From Homalodisca vitripennis (lineage: Eukaryota > Arthropoda > Insecta > Hemiptera > Cicadellidae), in NCBI RefSeq assembly GCF_021130785.1, contig NC_060214.1, positions 105,994,001 to 106,058,000 of the forward strand: a stretch of DNA of 64,000 nucleotides. Direction: 5' to 3'. The translations under genes were made by a program, and so were the position numbers. Shown piece after piece: positions 46,948 to 59,948 of this stretch; position 1 is the stretch's first letter; every line of letters starts with the position of its first letter. The notes beneath the pieces are model-generated. The model saw only the letters and a program-made list of their open reading frames with translations, searched no databases and was not told the DNA's origin.

Positions 46948-49230
46948 GTCCTAATAAGGAATACAAGAACTTCTGACTCACAGGGCAAGACATTTATTTT
47001 GATTTTTAAAGTATTTACATGTTATTTTATTCCTTTGAACGTTACAGTCTGCAATACTCTAAACTTTGTATACGTAGTCTCAGTCTTTACAAATACTGGG
47101 TACAGGAATCACGTTGTCTCCACCTAATATCATATCTGCTTGTGGGCAAAGTGATCTAGTAAATCAACATCTGGTGCCTTAAGTCATCTTCCCACTATGT
47201 GTCAGAGAGTTTATCCCATTAATTTTTGATTCTGGTGTATAGAAAACTATAGCATACGAACTCATCTGAAACTTAGAAAAAATTGGACCCATATATTACA
47301 GAGAAATCTACTCTCGTAATTATTTTGCCTTTGAAGTAATAAAGCATTTTACGTCCTCTAAGTGAAACTTACTCCGAAAATAAACCTGTGCTTTGAGACA
47401 TTAACAAGCATTGGGCCTCCAGAAGCCTTATGCATCTGGAAGTAGCTCTCATATTTGTTAGGAGACCTAACTATATTCTCTAAAATTTCCGGTAACATAA
47501 ATGAAAGCAGGGAAAAAAGATAAGAAAGTTATTAGGCATGAAGTAAGGGCATTGGATCCTCAAATCCAGACTCCCTTTAATTCTCCTTTTGGTTAATTTA
47601 AAACACAGTAACTGTTTATTCCAATGCTTTACCACTTTCATGACGTACAGACCACTCTTGCAGTTACATCTTCTACCATATGATTGACAATAACAAATAA
47701 ATCGTTGCTACTTTCTGACAACGCCCGATTTACGGTGCACTTTATCTGTCAAAATCGACTGCTTTAGTGCTGCAAACGTTACAACCTCAGAATGCTTAAT
47801 GAGTTTACAATGGCAATGAAATCATTTGCAGAATTCAGTAATGAGATTAAACGCGCTCCCACACTTCAGCTTCAAAAACGCTGCTTTAAAGCATTATCTC
47901 AACTTCTTCAGACCTTGTTAGATAAAATAGGCTTTATCCCAATATTAAGACTTTTCATGGGTTTTGGGATGTCCTCAGGGATCGAAGTAGGGAAGAAATG
48001 AAAATTGTAGCAGGAATTTTCTAAAAATTGAGGAGTTAAAACCACAAGCTTGAGTAAACTTTGTTTGATTCTCAAATCACATGCGAAGAAATATACTGTA
48101 ACCCATTGTTGATGAGCCGTAGTGAAGCCTATTGTTGAAGGGCCTGGGAACATTTAATTTCTGTCTGACCAACTAAGTGTCTGCTTCATTTCTGTGTAAG
48201 TGGGATTGATTTTAAAATGGAGGACGTGGCTGAGTATTAGAGAAATTTTTTACATTAGTCTTATAAGGTACAAATAAAGGCAACTAGAAAATCATGTAAT
48301 AAATACATAATCTGATAACAATACTGATACATTTTAAGATATATCTACATAGTGACAATTTAGAATTAGTAGAGATCGCACTTGATTCAAATTCGCCAGT
48401 ACGTAAAATAGTGACTACAGTAAACAAAACTCTGATTTAAAATTAGCGTGCAAAACTGAAAAAAACCTGTGACCCGTGAAATGGCGTACCTCGAATAAGT
48501 ATTGTTAAAAACAAAACGTTTTCGTAGTAAACCAGCACTTTTAGGAAGTTTACATCAAGGGAATAATTTTTTTCGTTACATTTCACCACGTAAGTAAGTA
48601 GAAAATTAACTTAAAATAAAATAGCACGTCATACACGTGCGATAGTATTTGTTATCTTACAATTTTCAATATCTCCATTTCCAATAACTAAGTTTTTTAT
48701 ACGAAATGTTTACAAGTTACATCTCATTTAACTTCATCTGGTATTCACTTCGCGGCTTAAAAATCGTAATTATACGTTTATTGTAACCATTTGGTCCACT
48801 TCCTCTTCAAAAAAGAGACATATCCCAAAAATAATATCAAATAAAACTGTAAGGTGTCAAAAGTGTGTGAAGTAAAATATTTTTATTAATCATTTGTATA
48901 ACCGGATCTTTAGCTAATAAAGGTGAATTGTAGGGTGAAAAAGTTGTGGTTTGTGTTAAAGATAGCTTTTTATAGGTAGAAAATTATTAAACTTTTATTT
49001 TATCTTATAAAACTTTATAAGAACTTACAATAATCGTGTGCGTAATTATTTAAAATTGGTATATAAATGAAACGGTAAACGTTGTTTTTTTTTTCATTGA
49101 AAAGTCATACAGATGCCAGAAAATATCAGTGTGCTAAGAATGCATGTTAGTATATGAAACTTTCATCGTAAAGCTAGTGTTAGCTTAGTATTTGTAAAAT
49201 GTATATTCCATAAATAATACTAGTGCATGT
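46948..49230 (+). repeat. Segment paired with 28931-31730
   Basis: Follows unit 2 closely, with an R block cut short at about 48730 and about 180 unmatched bases at 47585-47790. The dispersed CACGATATCTC repeat is partly deleted near 48180. No gene seen. Confidence 0.7.
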
Positions 49231-49433
49231 ATGGAAGTACTGATGCCGAACCGTCTATTGGGCTTTGGGTCTGAGTTCGATAGCGCAGGTTCGAATCCTG
49301 TCTATGCACGTTGCACTTTTTATCAATACCTTCAACCTTGTTCTGTATTGTCTCTTCCCCTTATCTCTTTGATAAGATCCTCACACAGGCCGAAGTAGAA
49401 AAGGCTTAAAATAGGATCGGAGATCACTTTAAA
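49231..49433 (+). mobile_element. tRNA-derived SINE, copy 3
   Basis: GATAGCGCAGGTTCGAATCC is a good B box; the A-box side is decayed (GATGCCGAACCGTCTATTGG). Same insertion as 31731-31950. It lacks the CCAGTGAACCATAACGACG part of the body. Confidence 0.88.
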
Positions 49434-49549
49434 AGTGTGTAGTACGGATAAATGAAAACGTAGGGACATATTAAAAAAATCTTTTTAAAAACTATAATTA
49501 AGAAGTGTTACATTATTTTATGGCTTTATCATATATGTTATACATGTTC

Positions 49550-50400
49550 GAGAATCTTATCAAACAATAACAATAATTGGAAAAAGTCCGTAATGTGTGC
49601 AGTCGACAATGCCGACAAAAAGTGCTTAGTCATAGTCATGACTTGGAACCGTACCAACAACTGTGACCCGAATTCTTCAATCCTTAGGCCGTATTGCTAC
49701 TAACTCGTCTCTTAAATGTTACCTCTTAGGCCATCAAGACCTTTCAGTTATCGCTCTCTCTGACGTCCTCAAGAATAAAAACCCAACCTTGGTTTCTAGA
49801 CTGCTCTGCATCAATGCCCAGTGATCAGGAGCACAGGGTAGCGTACAGACGGGGAAGACGGTGTTAGTGATGGATTTCATTTAAGCACAACTATTACTAT
49901 TGTCGTACCACTTCAATCCCTCACTGTACAAATTTTCAAGGCATATTCTATCGCTATACCAAAGTGGACAAGAAAGATTCAAACCGTGTACTATACTGGA
50001 CCAGAAATATATATTCCTTAAGCTATACTAAAGTGGACCTGAAATTAATTAAATTCAAAGACGAACAAGGCAGGAGGAGAAAATAAGACGATTGCGTGGA
50101 AATCTTATCAGTGAAGGCGCTCCTGGAATATTCACACTCGCTCCTCCACCGCATTGCGCCAGGGAACCTTACATTTATGATGCGACTTTAATGATAGTCC
50201 CGCATGTTAATGATATGGAAATACTGGAAAACCCGCGCGATTTATAACGACAACTTCCCTCCCATTCATGCATAAACGGTGTGGGCCAGGAACAACTACT
50301 TCGTTCAAAGTGCCTCAATTAGATTTATCTCATCCCAAAATAGACAGCAAAGATATGAATATATGATCTATAAATCTTAGTTTGTCCATTTGCCATGAAC
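49550..50400 (+). other. Block V/W, copy 5
   Basis: Pairs with 32080-33000 at high similarity, including CCCGCGCGATTTATAACGAC, CATTCATGCATAAACGGTGT and GATTTATCTCATCCCA. Confidence 0.85.
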
Positions 50401-50444
50401 TATATATTTTACAAAAAAGGTTTAAAGGCACGTCATGAATGAGG

Positions 50445-50488
50445 AACTGTTTATCATATTTATCCTGCACTTCATAGTATAGACAGTT
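50445..50488 (+). ncRNA. Conserved hairpin H, copy 3
   Basis: AACTGTTTAT (50445-50454) with ATAGACAGTT (50479-50488), same wobble as copy 2. Confidence 0.45.
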
Positions 50489-50618
50489 TTCATACACAGT
50501 GTTTCCATTCTAGCATAATATGCATTTGACAGTAATCCAGCTTTTACTCTTTACTAATTTTACATCGTCAAATTAAATAACGTGGCTATTAACTTGTAAT
50601 AGTTGATATTTATCACTA

Positions 50619-51160
50619 TGTCCATATATAACGAAACAAGTAATTGGAATACTCGACGTGGAGCCTCTCTGTTATCTATTCCTGTTCATAGATCCTCTAT
50701 TTACAGTAAATCATTCACAGTCTCTGCTTGTCGACTTTGGAATAATCTCCCGGATCATATTAGAGGTATTCGTAATCGGGAACGGTTTCGGGGGGTGCTT
50801 AGGGACCATCTGTTTCGGACCTCGTCGGGTTGACGATGTCGTGGCATAGGGTATGGGACGATGGCTTTGTATGAATGGTGATGGATGAATGTCTGTTAAA
50901 TTCTTTGTAAGTTTTATTCTATGTATTTATTTTTAGTTTCATAGAAAACCTTTGTTTCATTTTATTACTTTATATAAATAGAGATTATAATTTTCGATTT
51001 AAAATAGTAATTTAAACTGTATTGTGGCTCTTGTTTTACAGTAATAGTAGAGTTTATTAATTTATGGTTAGGTGTAAGAGAGGACTTAATAGTCCTAACC
51101 TCGCCAATTGAATATGTTTTACGTTGTATTCAATAAAGACATTTTTCATTTCATTTCATT
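50619..51160 (+). pseudogene. 5'-truncated LINE: C-terminus of ORF2 plus 3' UTR, copy in unit 3
   Basis: Same truncated element as at 33187-33728, with the motifs RRGASLLSIPVHRS, CRLWNNLPDHIRGI and FRGVLRDHLF, ending RTSSG and stop. This end is probably the original, because the other copy is frameshifted just before it. The catalytic reverse-transcriptase part is absent. The 3' UTR carries the stem-loop AGGACT-TAAT-AGTCCT (51081-51096) and the TTTCATTTCATTTCATT end. By eye only about seven differences separate it from the unit 2 copy over nearly 600 bp. Confidence 0.92.
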
Positions 51161-51585
51161 ATATACGATTAGGATGTGTGATGGAGGATCTCCGCACTGT
51201 AGAATCAAATGTATATGAAGGGTTTTACAATTATTGTGTTATTTATAAAAAACTTTTTGGTTTTTATAATCTCCTAATATTTTCAGATGTCCTAGTTTAA
51301 TAAAACTAAAGCAACTAAATCTGGCAATATTGTGTTTAATATGCCTTTACGAATTAAAATAATTAACATTTATCAAAACTGTAAGTGGCCCTGTTTATAG
51401 GTTGTGGTGGAATACCAGATTTAATCTTAAACTGTAGCCCTTTATACTCTTATACAATTTTAATTTTAATTTTGACTCTATATAGAGAAGCAAAAGTATT
51501 TAACTATCTATAAGTATTAAAAACTAAGTTTACTGCTCATGTGATCTATTATGGTTTCAAGTCTGTGTTTGCGAACTCCTCTATA

Positions 51586-52043
51586 GTGAAGGAAACAGAA
51601 TTTTTCCGGACATTTGCCATCGTTTAGTGATACAAGAAATCAGCAACACTACGTTTCGAGATCTACAATCTGATCTCTTCTTCAGGTAATAACTAACCTA
51701 ATACCTAAGCATATCGTCGTAGATTGTTAGTAGACGAATGCAAACGTATTGTGACCTGTAATCTCTAGTTCAGTTTTAATGATTAGTGTTTTGTATAGTT
51801 TTTTATGAAGTGCATGTTTTAGAGCTAGTGAAGTTGGCAAACAACATGGTGGTTGTAATTCCTGACTTAGGCGGTCCATAACGCTTTGGTATGATTTGTT
51901 TATTTTAACCTAGTTTTTAATTATGTCTTAGGTTAGTTATTACCTGAAGAAGAGATCAGATTGCAGATCTCGAATCGTAGTGTTACTGATTTCTTGTTTC
52001 ACTGAACGATGGCAAATGTCCGGAAAAATCCTGTTTCCTTCAC
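51586..52043. mobile_element. 458-bp element with inverted repeats of about 115 bp
   Basis: The left end runs from GTGAAGGAAACAG through CGGACATTTGCCATCG, CAACACTACGTTTCGAGATC and TCTTCTTCAGGTAATAACTA. The right end (about 51925-52043) is its reverse complement. No coding capacity. Each arm, read outward, contains CTGAAGA, a stem GAGATC...GATCTC and GAAA (GAAT in the right arm), the same arrangement as in the 153-bp insertion at 37137. Unit 2 has no element at the matching place (about 34175). A second, older copy is at 8122. Long inverted ends suggest a MITE; the hammerhead-like core suggests two Penelope-like ends facing each other. Confidence 0.9.
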
Positions 52044-53004
52044 AATCCTTCCATCGACAGAAATAAACCTTCCTCCATAGTTTTTAAAATATTGTTACAA
52101 TAACGGGTTGTCATTAAATTATCGTTGAGTACATAGTAAAACCTTGTAAAATAGTATTTCCGGATTAGTCAGAGAACAAATATAGGTTTTGTGACAGTTC
52201 GAATATTATTAATTTATTTACAAGGTATTTACATGCACGCAATATTTTAAAAACCGACACAGATATAAAAACTTTTCTGTAACAAACAATAAGCGTATGT
52301 CTTGTGGAGGTAAATAAGTGAAGGACTTTTTAACATATTGTACTTTTTCAATTCCTTCATAAATGTAGCATTTTTAAGATTGAACTGCCACCGTAATGTA
52401 ACAATGGTGTACCAAGCTGATAAACGAAATTAGTGAAGACATTTATAAAGTAAAGTTTTTCAGTTTGTAATGTGAAATTGTCGCAGCATTCCAATTTTGA
52501 TATCCTGTTGATGGAAAAAGGTCTTAGAAAGTTAAAATGAAATCGCTGTTTCGCAAATCATTTTAGGTACACAAAGAGGTTAATTACAATATATTTTGTA
52601 CATTCCAATAATATACTCCACATTAAAAAAAACGTGAGTTTTTATTTTAAAAAAGTTAGAACAACCTCCATATTGAAACGAAATGGCGTGCTAAGCTGCC
52701 CAACGTATTTTGCGGCTGTGGAGATCATAGTATTTCGAAAAGGAAAAGTGTAATAGACTGATATTTGTCTGTACAATATACTGGAGGTTATTTTGGGATC
52801 AGTGGTTTAAGTTGGGAAACTATGCAAACGTATTCAGAACTCATCTAATGAAACTGATTACAATGGAAATATTTTTGTAAAACAACACCGAAATGGTTAA
52901 CAGAACACCTTATTGCTCGCAGCATGATTTAAGGTTAAATTAATAATCTATTGGCATCTGACCAGACCGTCAAAACCGTACTGAGGTTTAATTCAGGACC
53001 GCTA

Positions 53005-53205
53005 AAATAGTACCTTCATAATCCCTTTATTTCAGGTTTAGCCATTCCTCCCTTCAAACCTTCAACCTACAGCGCTGTTCAGGAGCAGTCCAACAATTTG
53101 GGAGAAATAGTTCCCTTGAGGGCTCATCAAATTTAGGTAATGGGTTGTTAGATATTCACAGCAGACCGTTATGTAAAGTGGAACATTATTTATCACTTTC
53201 CCTAA
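53005..53205 (+). other. Block S, copy 7, plus orientation
   Basis: ATTTCAGGTTTAGCCATTCC, GCGCTGTTCAGGAGCAGTCC, TTCCCTTGAGGGCTCATCAA, GGGTTGTTAGATATTCACAG, CAGACCGTTATGTAAAGTGG. Pairs with 34950-35160. Confidence 0.85.
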
Positions 53206-53925
53206 GCAGAGTCAGTCGGAGTTACCCGCAGTAGTGATTAATATTAGTACAAAATGAAAGATCACAGCCAACAACATTTACTGTGGGATGCTATTTCCTA
53301 AAATATTACCACTAAAGCTATTTACAGAACTTAAAAATAAACGAGTTAATTGACAGTAAAATGTACTTTTGAAAGGAGCTTACGATTTTAAGAGACAAAG
53401 TCTTTGCAACAAGGTTAACGATAGTAAAGTATTAAAGCTGTATAAAGAAGACAGGTTGTGATGAGATTTTGTATTCTCCTAGGTACAAGCACGTGCTTTT
53501 CTTTGCGTTTATATGTGTGTGTGATTTGATTGGGTAGTACAAGGGTAATGTACTCGTATTAATGATAATACTAGGTGAATATTTATGTAACAGTAAATTC
53601 ATGTGTGGATGGTAATAGTGGCTAGCGAAATTGTGAAAAGAAAGTAAAGACAAATGTTTAATCCATTAGTTTGGTAGAGATTTATTACTTGCATATCAAT
53701 TTTTGAATTCTCCCCCTCTTTAGTAAAGACAATCTTTTTCATTTTAAAACTATTATGCGATTATACATTGAAGACGCTTAATACCTAGCTTTTACTATGA
53801 TAAGTTTTTGTATATATTACAAATATTATATTCAAAATGATTTATTGGAAGTTATAATTTTCGTTGTATTTGCACATTATAACTGTAAGTTACAGAACTG
53901 TTATGAAAGAGGCCCGTATTTCTAA

Positions 53926-54016
53926 CCCCGAGTAGATGCCCAGTGGTGTGGGGTGGAAAGTGGACTGAATACATAATTGAGCCCCCAGTCAGTCTAGATT
54001 AAACATTCTTGGTGTG
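53926..54016 (+). ncRNA. Block T, copy 3
   Basis: CCCAGTGGTGTGGGGTGGAA, GAATACATAATTGAGCCCCC, then AGATTAA (53996-54002), ACATTC, TTGGTGT. One pair of the hairpin is broken relative to copy 2. Confidence 0.45.
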
Positions 54017-54894
54017 TGACTTGCATTTTTAATTTCGTTTTACTCCATGTTTTTCTGTATGCATATACAACACTACTGCAGGCCACGCACAGAAATATTT
54101 CTCTTAAACATTGGCCGGGCACTTTTTACAAGCAATGTTTATTGCTGAAAACATTCATCAAGAGTGGTAGATATAACATGGGTGAGGTAGTATTAAAAAC
54201 TTTCATAATTTAACGTTAATATAAGAATTTTAAAATAATTTTTAACTGTAATTATTTGATTTAAATTTAAAATGGTACTGAATAATAAAGCTTGTTATTT
54301 AATATAAAATAATATAACTATTTAAAAGATAAACGCGTACTTCATTTTATCATATGTACAAGTATTTAAGCGTAATAAATTTACCTATAAAAAATTCTAA
54401 TAATTATCTGTATTTGGACAGTGGAGTATTATGAAGGAGATAAAGGTGCCCTTTTTAACAGTTAACATTGCTCAAGTGTTTCACCGTTAGTTTAGCATAT
54501 TCGTTTCTTTATTTTAAGCGTCTACCATCAAATACAAAATTGAAAAATTTGCTGCAAATTAACGAACAATTTTTGTAGGCGCATTTTACACCGAAAATAG
54601 ACTCTTTAGCAGGAAAATTATGTAGGAAGAGGCATAATGCTGCAATAGTTTCACAGTAGTTGAGGCGTGCACTGAAAACAAGAAAAGTTCCACTGCAACC
54701 TTAAAAAGACATATTCAAATAAAATATCAAGTCAAAGTATGCCTCTCTGGTGATGATAACAGGGTTAAAAGTTTTAGATAAATGCTGAGCTTTAACATGC
54801 TTTAAGCAAAACAGACCTCTTTTATAAGAAAAAAAAGTTTGAATTGTGTAAAGATCTGCAGGATTCAAATTAAGGTGAGAAGCTCTATCACATA

Positions 54895-55035
54895 TATTCG
54901 TTCAAAAGATACTTTAATATCAGATTGGATGGTCCGCTATTATCAAGATCGGACAAAACCACATGGATCACGTGACATAACAGGCCAGACTTTGTGCGGC
55001 CGACCAATGTAGCAGGATTAGAATGTGTATGTTTT
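54895..55035 (+). promoter_or_regulatory. Block X, copy 2, with CACGTG
   Basis: AATATCAGATTGGATGGTCC, GACAAAACCACATGGATCAC, GTGACATAACAGGCC, GCCGACCAATGTAGCAGGAT. Pairs with 36830-36985. Confidence 0.45.
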
Positions 55036-55309
55036 CTCGAGTATTTGCATTCGAGAATTGAGGGTCTGTGAGTATTTGTTTTATATTTTAAGTCTAATTG
55101 CTCTTTCCTTTGATTCGATTATTTTTTTTTCATTCCCCATCGTAAACATTTTTTATCTCTATATTTCTTCATTTTAAAATATCACAGTAGTCGTGACACT
55201 ATGGTAATGTAAGGTGACAAAATATTTCGATTTGACGACCTATGACATCCTAATAACTTCATTCCAGGAGAAGGGTGAGTGAATCTACATAGCAGCAGAG
55301 TTGTCGTGG

Positions 55310-56370
55310 CACGTTAATTCGTTAATTTTGATCACTGAATGCAAAATTGAATAGTTAAAGTTCGTGTTGATGCCTCTGAGAACATTTGTCGTCATTCCTC
55401 CAACCGCTGAGAGCGTTAAGCTCAAACTAATCAAAAGACCCAGATACTGAGTTGATCAGATCTCCCGACAAGCGGAAGATGTTACGACCTTCACCATTGC
55501 ACCCCTGACTTGGATAATCTTAAAACTTAATTGTTTTGATACTTATTAATCTACACTCTAATGCTTTCTAGTGATATCAGTCATCAGACTAAGATATTCT
55601 TGAGGTATTTTGCACAGCTGTTCTTTGCGGACACGTTAAAGGCATTCCGAGTCCAAACTATTCAGTTATCATCGCACCCAAAGTATAACAAATATCTAGG
55701 ATGGGCAAAGAGGTTTTGTAGCGATAGTTTTTTAAAAATCTTTATTTTCTACATTTTTCAAAAGTTGCCTAGGAGCTGAGAGCCAACTTTTATTTTTAGC
55801 TCAGAACTCATTAATTTTAATCAATTAATGCAAAATTGAATAGTTGTAGTAACTGAAGTTCGTATTGATGCCTCTGAAAAAATTTGTCGTGATTTCTCCA
55901 ACCACTGGGTGGTAAGTTCGAACCTATCAGAAGATCCACAGTATTTTTGAGATGATCAGATCTCCTGACTGTGTAACCCTGACAAGAGGGAGATGTAGTG
56001 GCCTTCACCATTGTACCTCTGACTGAGATAACCTTAATAACTAATTTTCTTGATCCTTATCAATCTGTAAACCTTTAAGTGACGCTCCTCATCAGACTAA
56101 GATTGTATAGAGGTATTTTGCAACCAGTTGTTTTTTGGGATACGATAAGGACATTGTGAGTCCAAACTTTTCGCTTCTCAATGCACCCGAAGTGCCCAAA
56201 GTGTGTTTTATGTAACGATTAAGATGATAAAATGTGGTGGATTGAAAAACTAGTACGGGAAGAGAGTTATTGTAGCGATGGTTGTGTGAAAAACGTTTAA
56301 ATATTCTACATAGACAATTTGTGTAGGAGCCGAGAGCTAATTTGCATTTTTTAACTCAATAGTTTTCATG
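55310..56370 (+). repeat. Local tandem duplication, about 485 bp, two copies
   Basis: The words GTTAATTTTGATCA, TTGATGCCTCTGA, GATCAGATCTCC, CCTTCACCATTG, ATCAGACTAAGAT, GAGGTATTTTGCA, TAGCGAT and TAGGAGC appear in order from 55318 and again from 55803. Unit 2 has the series once, at 37420-37830. A 72-codon frame in the first copy is not open in the second. Confidence 0.85.
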
Positions 56371-59218
56371 AAATCATAAAGTATTTTCCCTTAATAAAGA
56401 AATTCCCGGGGTTACAATATTCGCCAGAAAAGATGCCTGGTGAATAATATATTATAATTCTGGATTAGAAAGCTAAGTCTGTTCTGGCACCGCTGCTCTA
56501 CCCAATGGAAACTTGACTAGCTACCCTAATTCGACTTCAGAACCGACAGAATTTGTCAACAAATGTCAGGATATTGATCCCTTAGTTTTCAATCGGGAAT
56601 ATCACATCTTTGAGAACAATCTTGATAACGACATCCAAAAATTTAAACACACTCGACGATAAAGGATTATCCAGTCTTATGCTATACGCTTTACAGTAAA
56701 CAAACAACTTTCACGTACTCCTTTAAACATCAGCAAATTGCACTCGTAGAGTCTCTTGTCATTTAGCATTCTTACGTCTGCCAATGGCAGAGTTGCTCTC
56801 ATTAAACGTCCTATTGTCTATAGAGAAGGGAAGTAGAAAAAGACGATAGAATTTCGATCCGACAAGATAAAACGAAAGACTAATCCATACTCTGATAAAC
56901 TTCAACACATCGCTAGCACAAACCGATCACGTTCTCGTCCTAGAGGGGGTAAGTCAAGCCTTATGCGAGTGCACTGAAAAAGTGCTGATGTCATAAATTG
57001 TATAAACTCGAGATACATAGAGGCTGAACGTGATGATCTGTCTCGACAGAGAAAAGCGCTCAAGTTGGGGCTAAAAAGGGAAAGCCTTATAAATAATTAA
57101 TTGTTCTTTATTTAATGTCATTCCCACACAATTTTGTGTAAGTATATAACAGATCCTTATAACTGAAGGTTATAACGCACTGAAATATTTCAATAAGCCA
57201 TAGAGTAACATAACATAATATTTTCAAGCGTGAAGTGTAAACCAGAAGAATTGTGGAAAACAATTCTTGTAAATTCCACTATTTAAAATGTTACCTAATT
57301 TGTAATTGCTAACTTTTAGAATTGTTTGTTTTTATTATAAAAATGTATTATCCCCAAATTAATTTCTGGGGAGTTTGTTTTAATTTTCTGTGGTTTTTGG
57401 TAGATTAAGATTATTTTGCGTCATGTGAAAAAAGGTTTACACCAAAAGAAAAATGTTTAGTTATCCCTTAACAAATACTGTTATGATTTCATATTGGCAC
57501 TTCCAAAGTGTAATAAAGAAACATAATATAGCATTATAAGATTCTTAATTAATAATTATCAAGTTTTAGTAGTTAAAACATTTGCACGTGTAAGCCAATT
57601 ACAAACTCCTCCAGTTAAGCTCATTAAAACATTTCTAACACTTAAGTTTTGGTGATGAGTTTGCCACATTCTCACATAACGTTAAATATAACGTGTAAAG
57701 CTTGTACAATTTGCAGGTCAAAACAAAGCTTTACGACTAGATGAAAATAATTACAGAAAAATAAGATCTTCATTTTATTATTAAATTTTGAATTGAGTAA
57801 TTATATGGGTTTAATGATAAAATATTAAATTAAGATTTTGGTAATATTTCTAACATTTTGCATTGTTTAGTTTGGCTAAACTATCACCTAAACTACTAAA
57901 CAGAAGTATGGAAAACTTAGCCAAAATACAAAAGATTATACCTAAACAGAAATGCAGATACAAATTTTAATTTTACGCGTAATATTTCTCTTTATAAATG
58001 ATTGGTTTTTAAATTTTGGTTTTCTATGATAAAATATTTAAGGCACTGTTATATTACTCTGCATATTATATACTACACAACTATACTCTATTATTGCATA
58101 ACATGTTCAAGTTTGAACGATTTTCGGGACATTATGCCATGTTGCGTCCAGGTGACGATTTACTCTTTAATAGAGTGAAATATATTTAAATATTTAGGTA
58201 TTACAGAAATTTTCATCGATCATTATTTCACCCAAAACATTTTTTGAATATAACAGATTTAGCGTACAGTTCTAAATAAACAAAATTTTGAAATCTTTGA
58301 AACGTTAATTTACTTTTTACTGAATTTCTTGTGACCGATGTAGGCCAAATTATTACATTCACTGTCTCAAATCTCTAGCAAACTAAATCTTGTAATGAAT
58401 TTAATCTCTTTATATCGGTTTTATATTAACATTTTAGATAACATAATCCTTCCATAATTTAACTAGCATGTCATAAAACCCGTGGTCTATTTTAATGTAC
58501 TGTAATAATTTAATCTACAGTCAACATCAACTCCTGGTCAACTTAATATGTTGGTAACGTTAAACTCTTGGATGATTTTACTCTTGATTTATTTATTTGG
58601 TTTAATAACATTGACAATTAAAACCCGTGATCTACATGTTCCTGGTTATTATAAATCACTGCTCTATTAATTACCTCTTTAGCTTAAAGACATGCTGTAT
58701 TTAAATCCTTACAATCCTTAAATATCAGTCTGTTAATTTTCATACGTAACTGAAATCTTTGTTGAACACAGTACGTGAAACTGATGTAGACTTTGAAATA
58801 ATTATTACTCTTCTATCTTAAATCCTTCGTTTCATAATACATTATTCATTTTTCCTATATGTGTATGTACGTATTTATTTTATTCAAATATAGCTTTTAA
58901 TTATCCTACGTCAACGCTTTGGCAAATAATGTATCTCACAAAGAAAAGTTTTCGGATTATTATTATGCTGATTATGGTAACCTTAATAGAGTAAAAATAA
59001 TTAGAAACTTTTCTTAATTATTATTTTTCGAATTTGAAAAACAAGTTTTTTCACTAAATTGTTTTTAACACTAGTTCTATTCTCTCAGTGACATTAAAGT
59101 TGGTTTAATACCTACGTAATATGCTATTGTACAAGAATTCCTGAGCAAATTAAAAAAAAGATTACCAAGGTTCTGAATCCATTAAAGATAACGTTCAACA
59201 ATGCACCAATCTACATCA
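56371..59218. repeat. Segment paired with 37870-40709
   Basis: Same landmarks as in unit 2, without the perfect palindrome. TTTACTCTTTAATAGAGTGA at about 58158 and TTAGTTTGGCTAAACTATCA at about 57868 are preserved small inverted repeats. No gene seen. Confidence 0.7.
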
Positions 59219-59345
59219 CAGGCCGCTATGAATATCGAGCTACCCAATACTGCAGCTTGATGAGCTCTCAGGGTGGCGTTGAATTGTGCTTAATTAAAGG
59301 TCCGCTCCAGAACACCGGTGAATGGCTAACACAGTGTCTCATTGC
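59219..59345 (-). other. Block S, copy 8, minus orientation
   Basis: GCAGCTTGATGAGCTCTCAG, GGTGGCGTTGAATTGTGCTT, AATTAAAGGTCCGCTCCAGA. Pairs with 40710-40845; here GAGCTCTC agrees with the plus copies better than the unit 2 copy does. Confidence 0.75.
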
Positions 59346-59572
59346 TGCTTTGGTCGAGTCTCCGTAGCCTGAGAATTAATGCTGTATACAGGGAGTAGTT
59401 TTCCTTATTAAGTGTTAAAACTTATTATACTTTAAATTACAATTAAATGAAATTTCTTGTCTTTGAAAATCTAAATAGAAATCAAGAAATGGTGTTCGTA
59501 CAGTTATTACTGTACAATTCTTTCCGGTTGTTGATCAAAGTATTTAGAATACTTTCATTGATACTACTGTAA

Positions 59573-59810
59573 TGGCGCAGAGAAGCCGGTACGGCAGTTG
59601 TCTCGATATAACCGAATCAAGCAACGTCGAGCGAGGTTGCTGCTTGGATGGGTGACCGCTGAGCAATCCTGTCCTTGCAATCAGCCCGCCTGGCCGACCA
59701 TTGGTGTTGGTTCGGAAGACACCCTAAGACTTTAATCCCCAAGTTGTGTTTGAAATAGCTTCTTAGTCCTAACTTCGCCTGATGACATTACTTTACTTTT
59801 TATTTTTTTA
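59573..59810 (+). mobile_element. 5S-rRNA-derived SINE
   Basis: CCGAATCAAGCAACGTCGAG, GAGGTTGCTGCTTGGATGGG and TGACCGC match the internal promoter region of 5S rRNA (box A, intermediate element, box C). The body follows with CAGCCCGCCTGGCCGACCAT and GGTTCGGAAGACACC. The 3' end, CTTCTTAGTCCTAACTTCGCC, resembles the LINE end AGTCCTAACCTCGCC at 33661. It is a decayed, non-functional copy. Unit 2 has nothing comparable after its S minus block, so it inserted after the units separated. The 200 bp before it (59365-59572) are also unit 3-specific and unassigned. Confidence 0.88.
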
Positions 59811-59894
59811 CTTTTCGATTAGTAGTTGATTTAATCAAACGAGCTACGTTTATATAGCATTATTATTTATTAATCAAAATGCTTTTTAGATCTA

Positions 59895-59899
<5 letters not shown>

Positions 59900-59942
<43 letters not shown>
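59900..59942. repeat. (TA)n microsatellite
   Basis: About 21 TA dinucleotides right after the 5S-SINE region. Confidence 0.98.

Positions 59943-59948
<6 letters not shown>

Noticed and set aside
47792..48001. 69-codon frame resembling a small protein
   Set aside because: The unit 2 copy has a stop within the first codons of the same frame.
59600..59665. 5S rRNA gene
   Set aside because: Only the internal region matches; 5' and 3' ends of 5S rRNA are missing and a SINE body follows.
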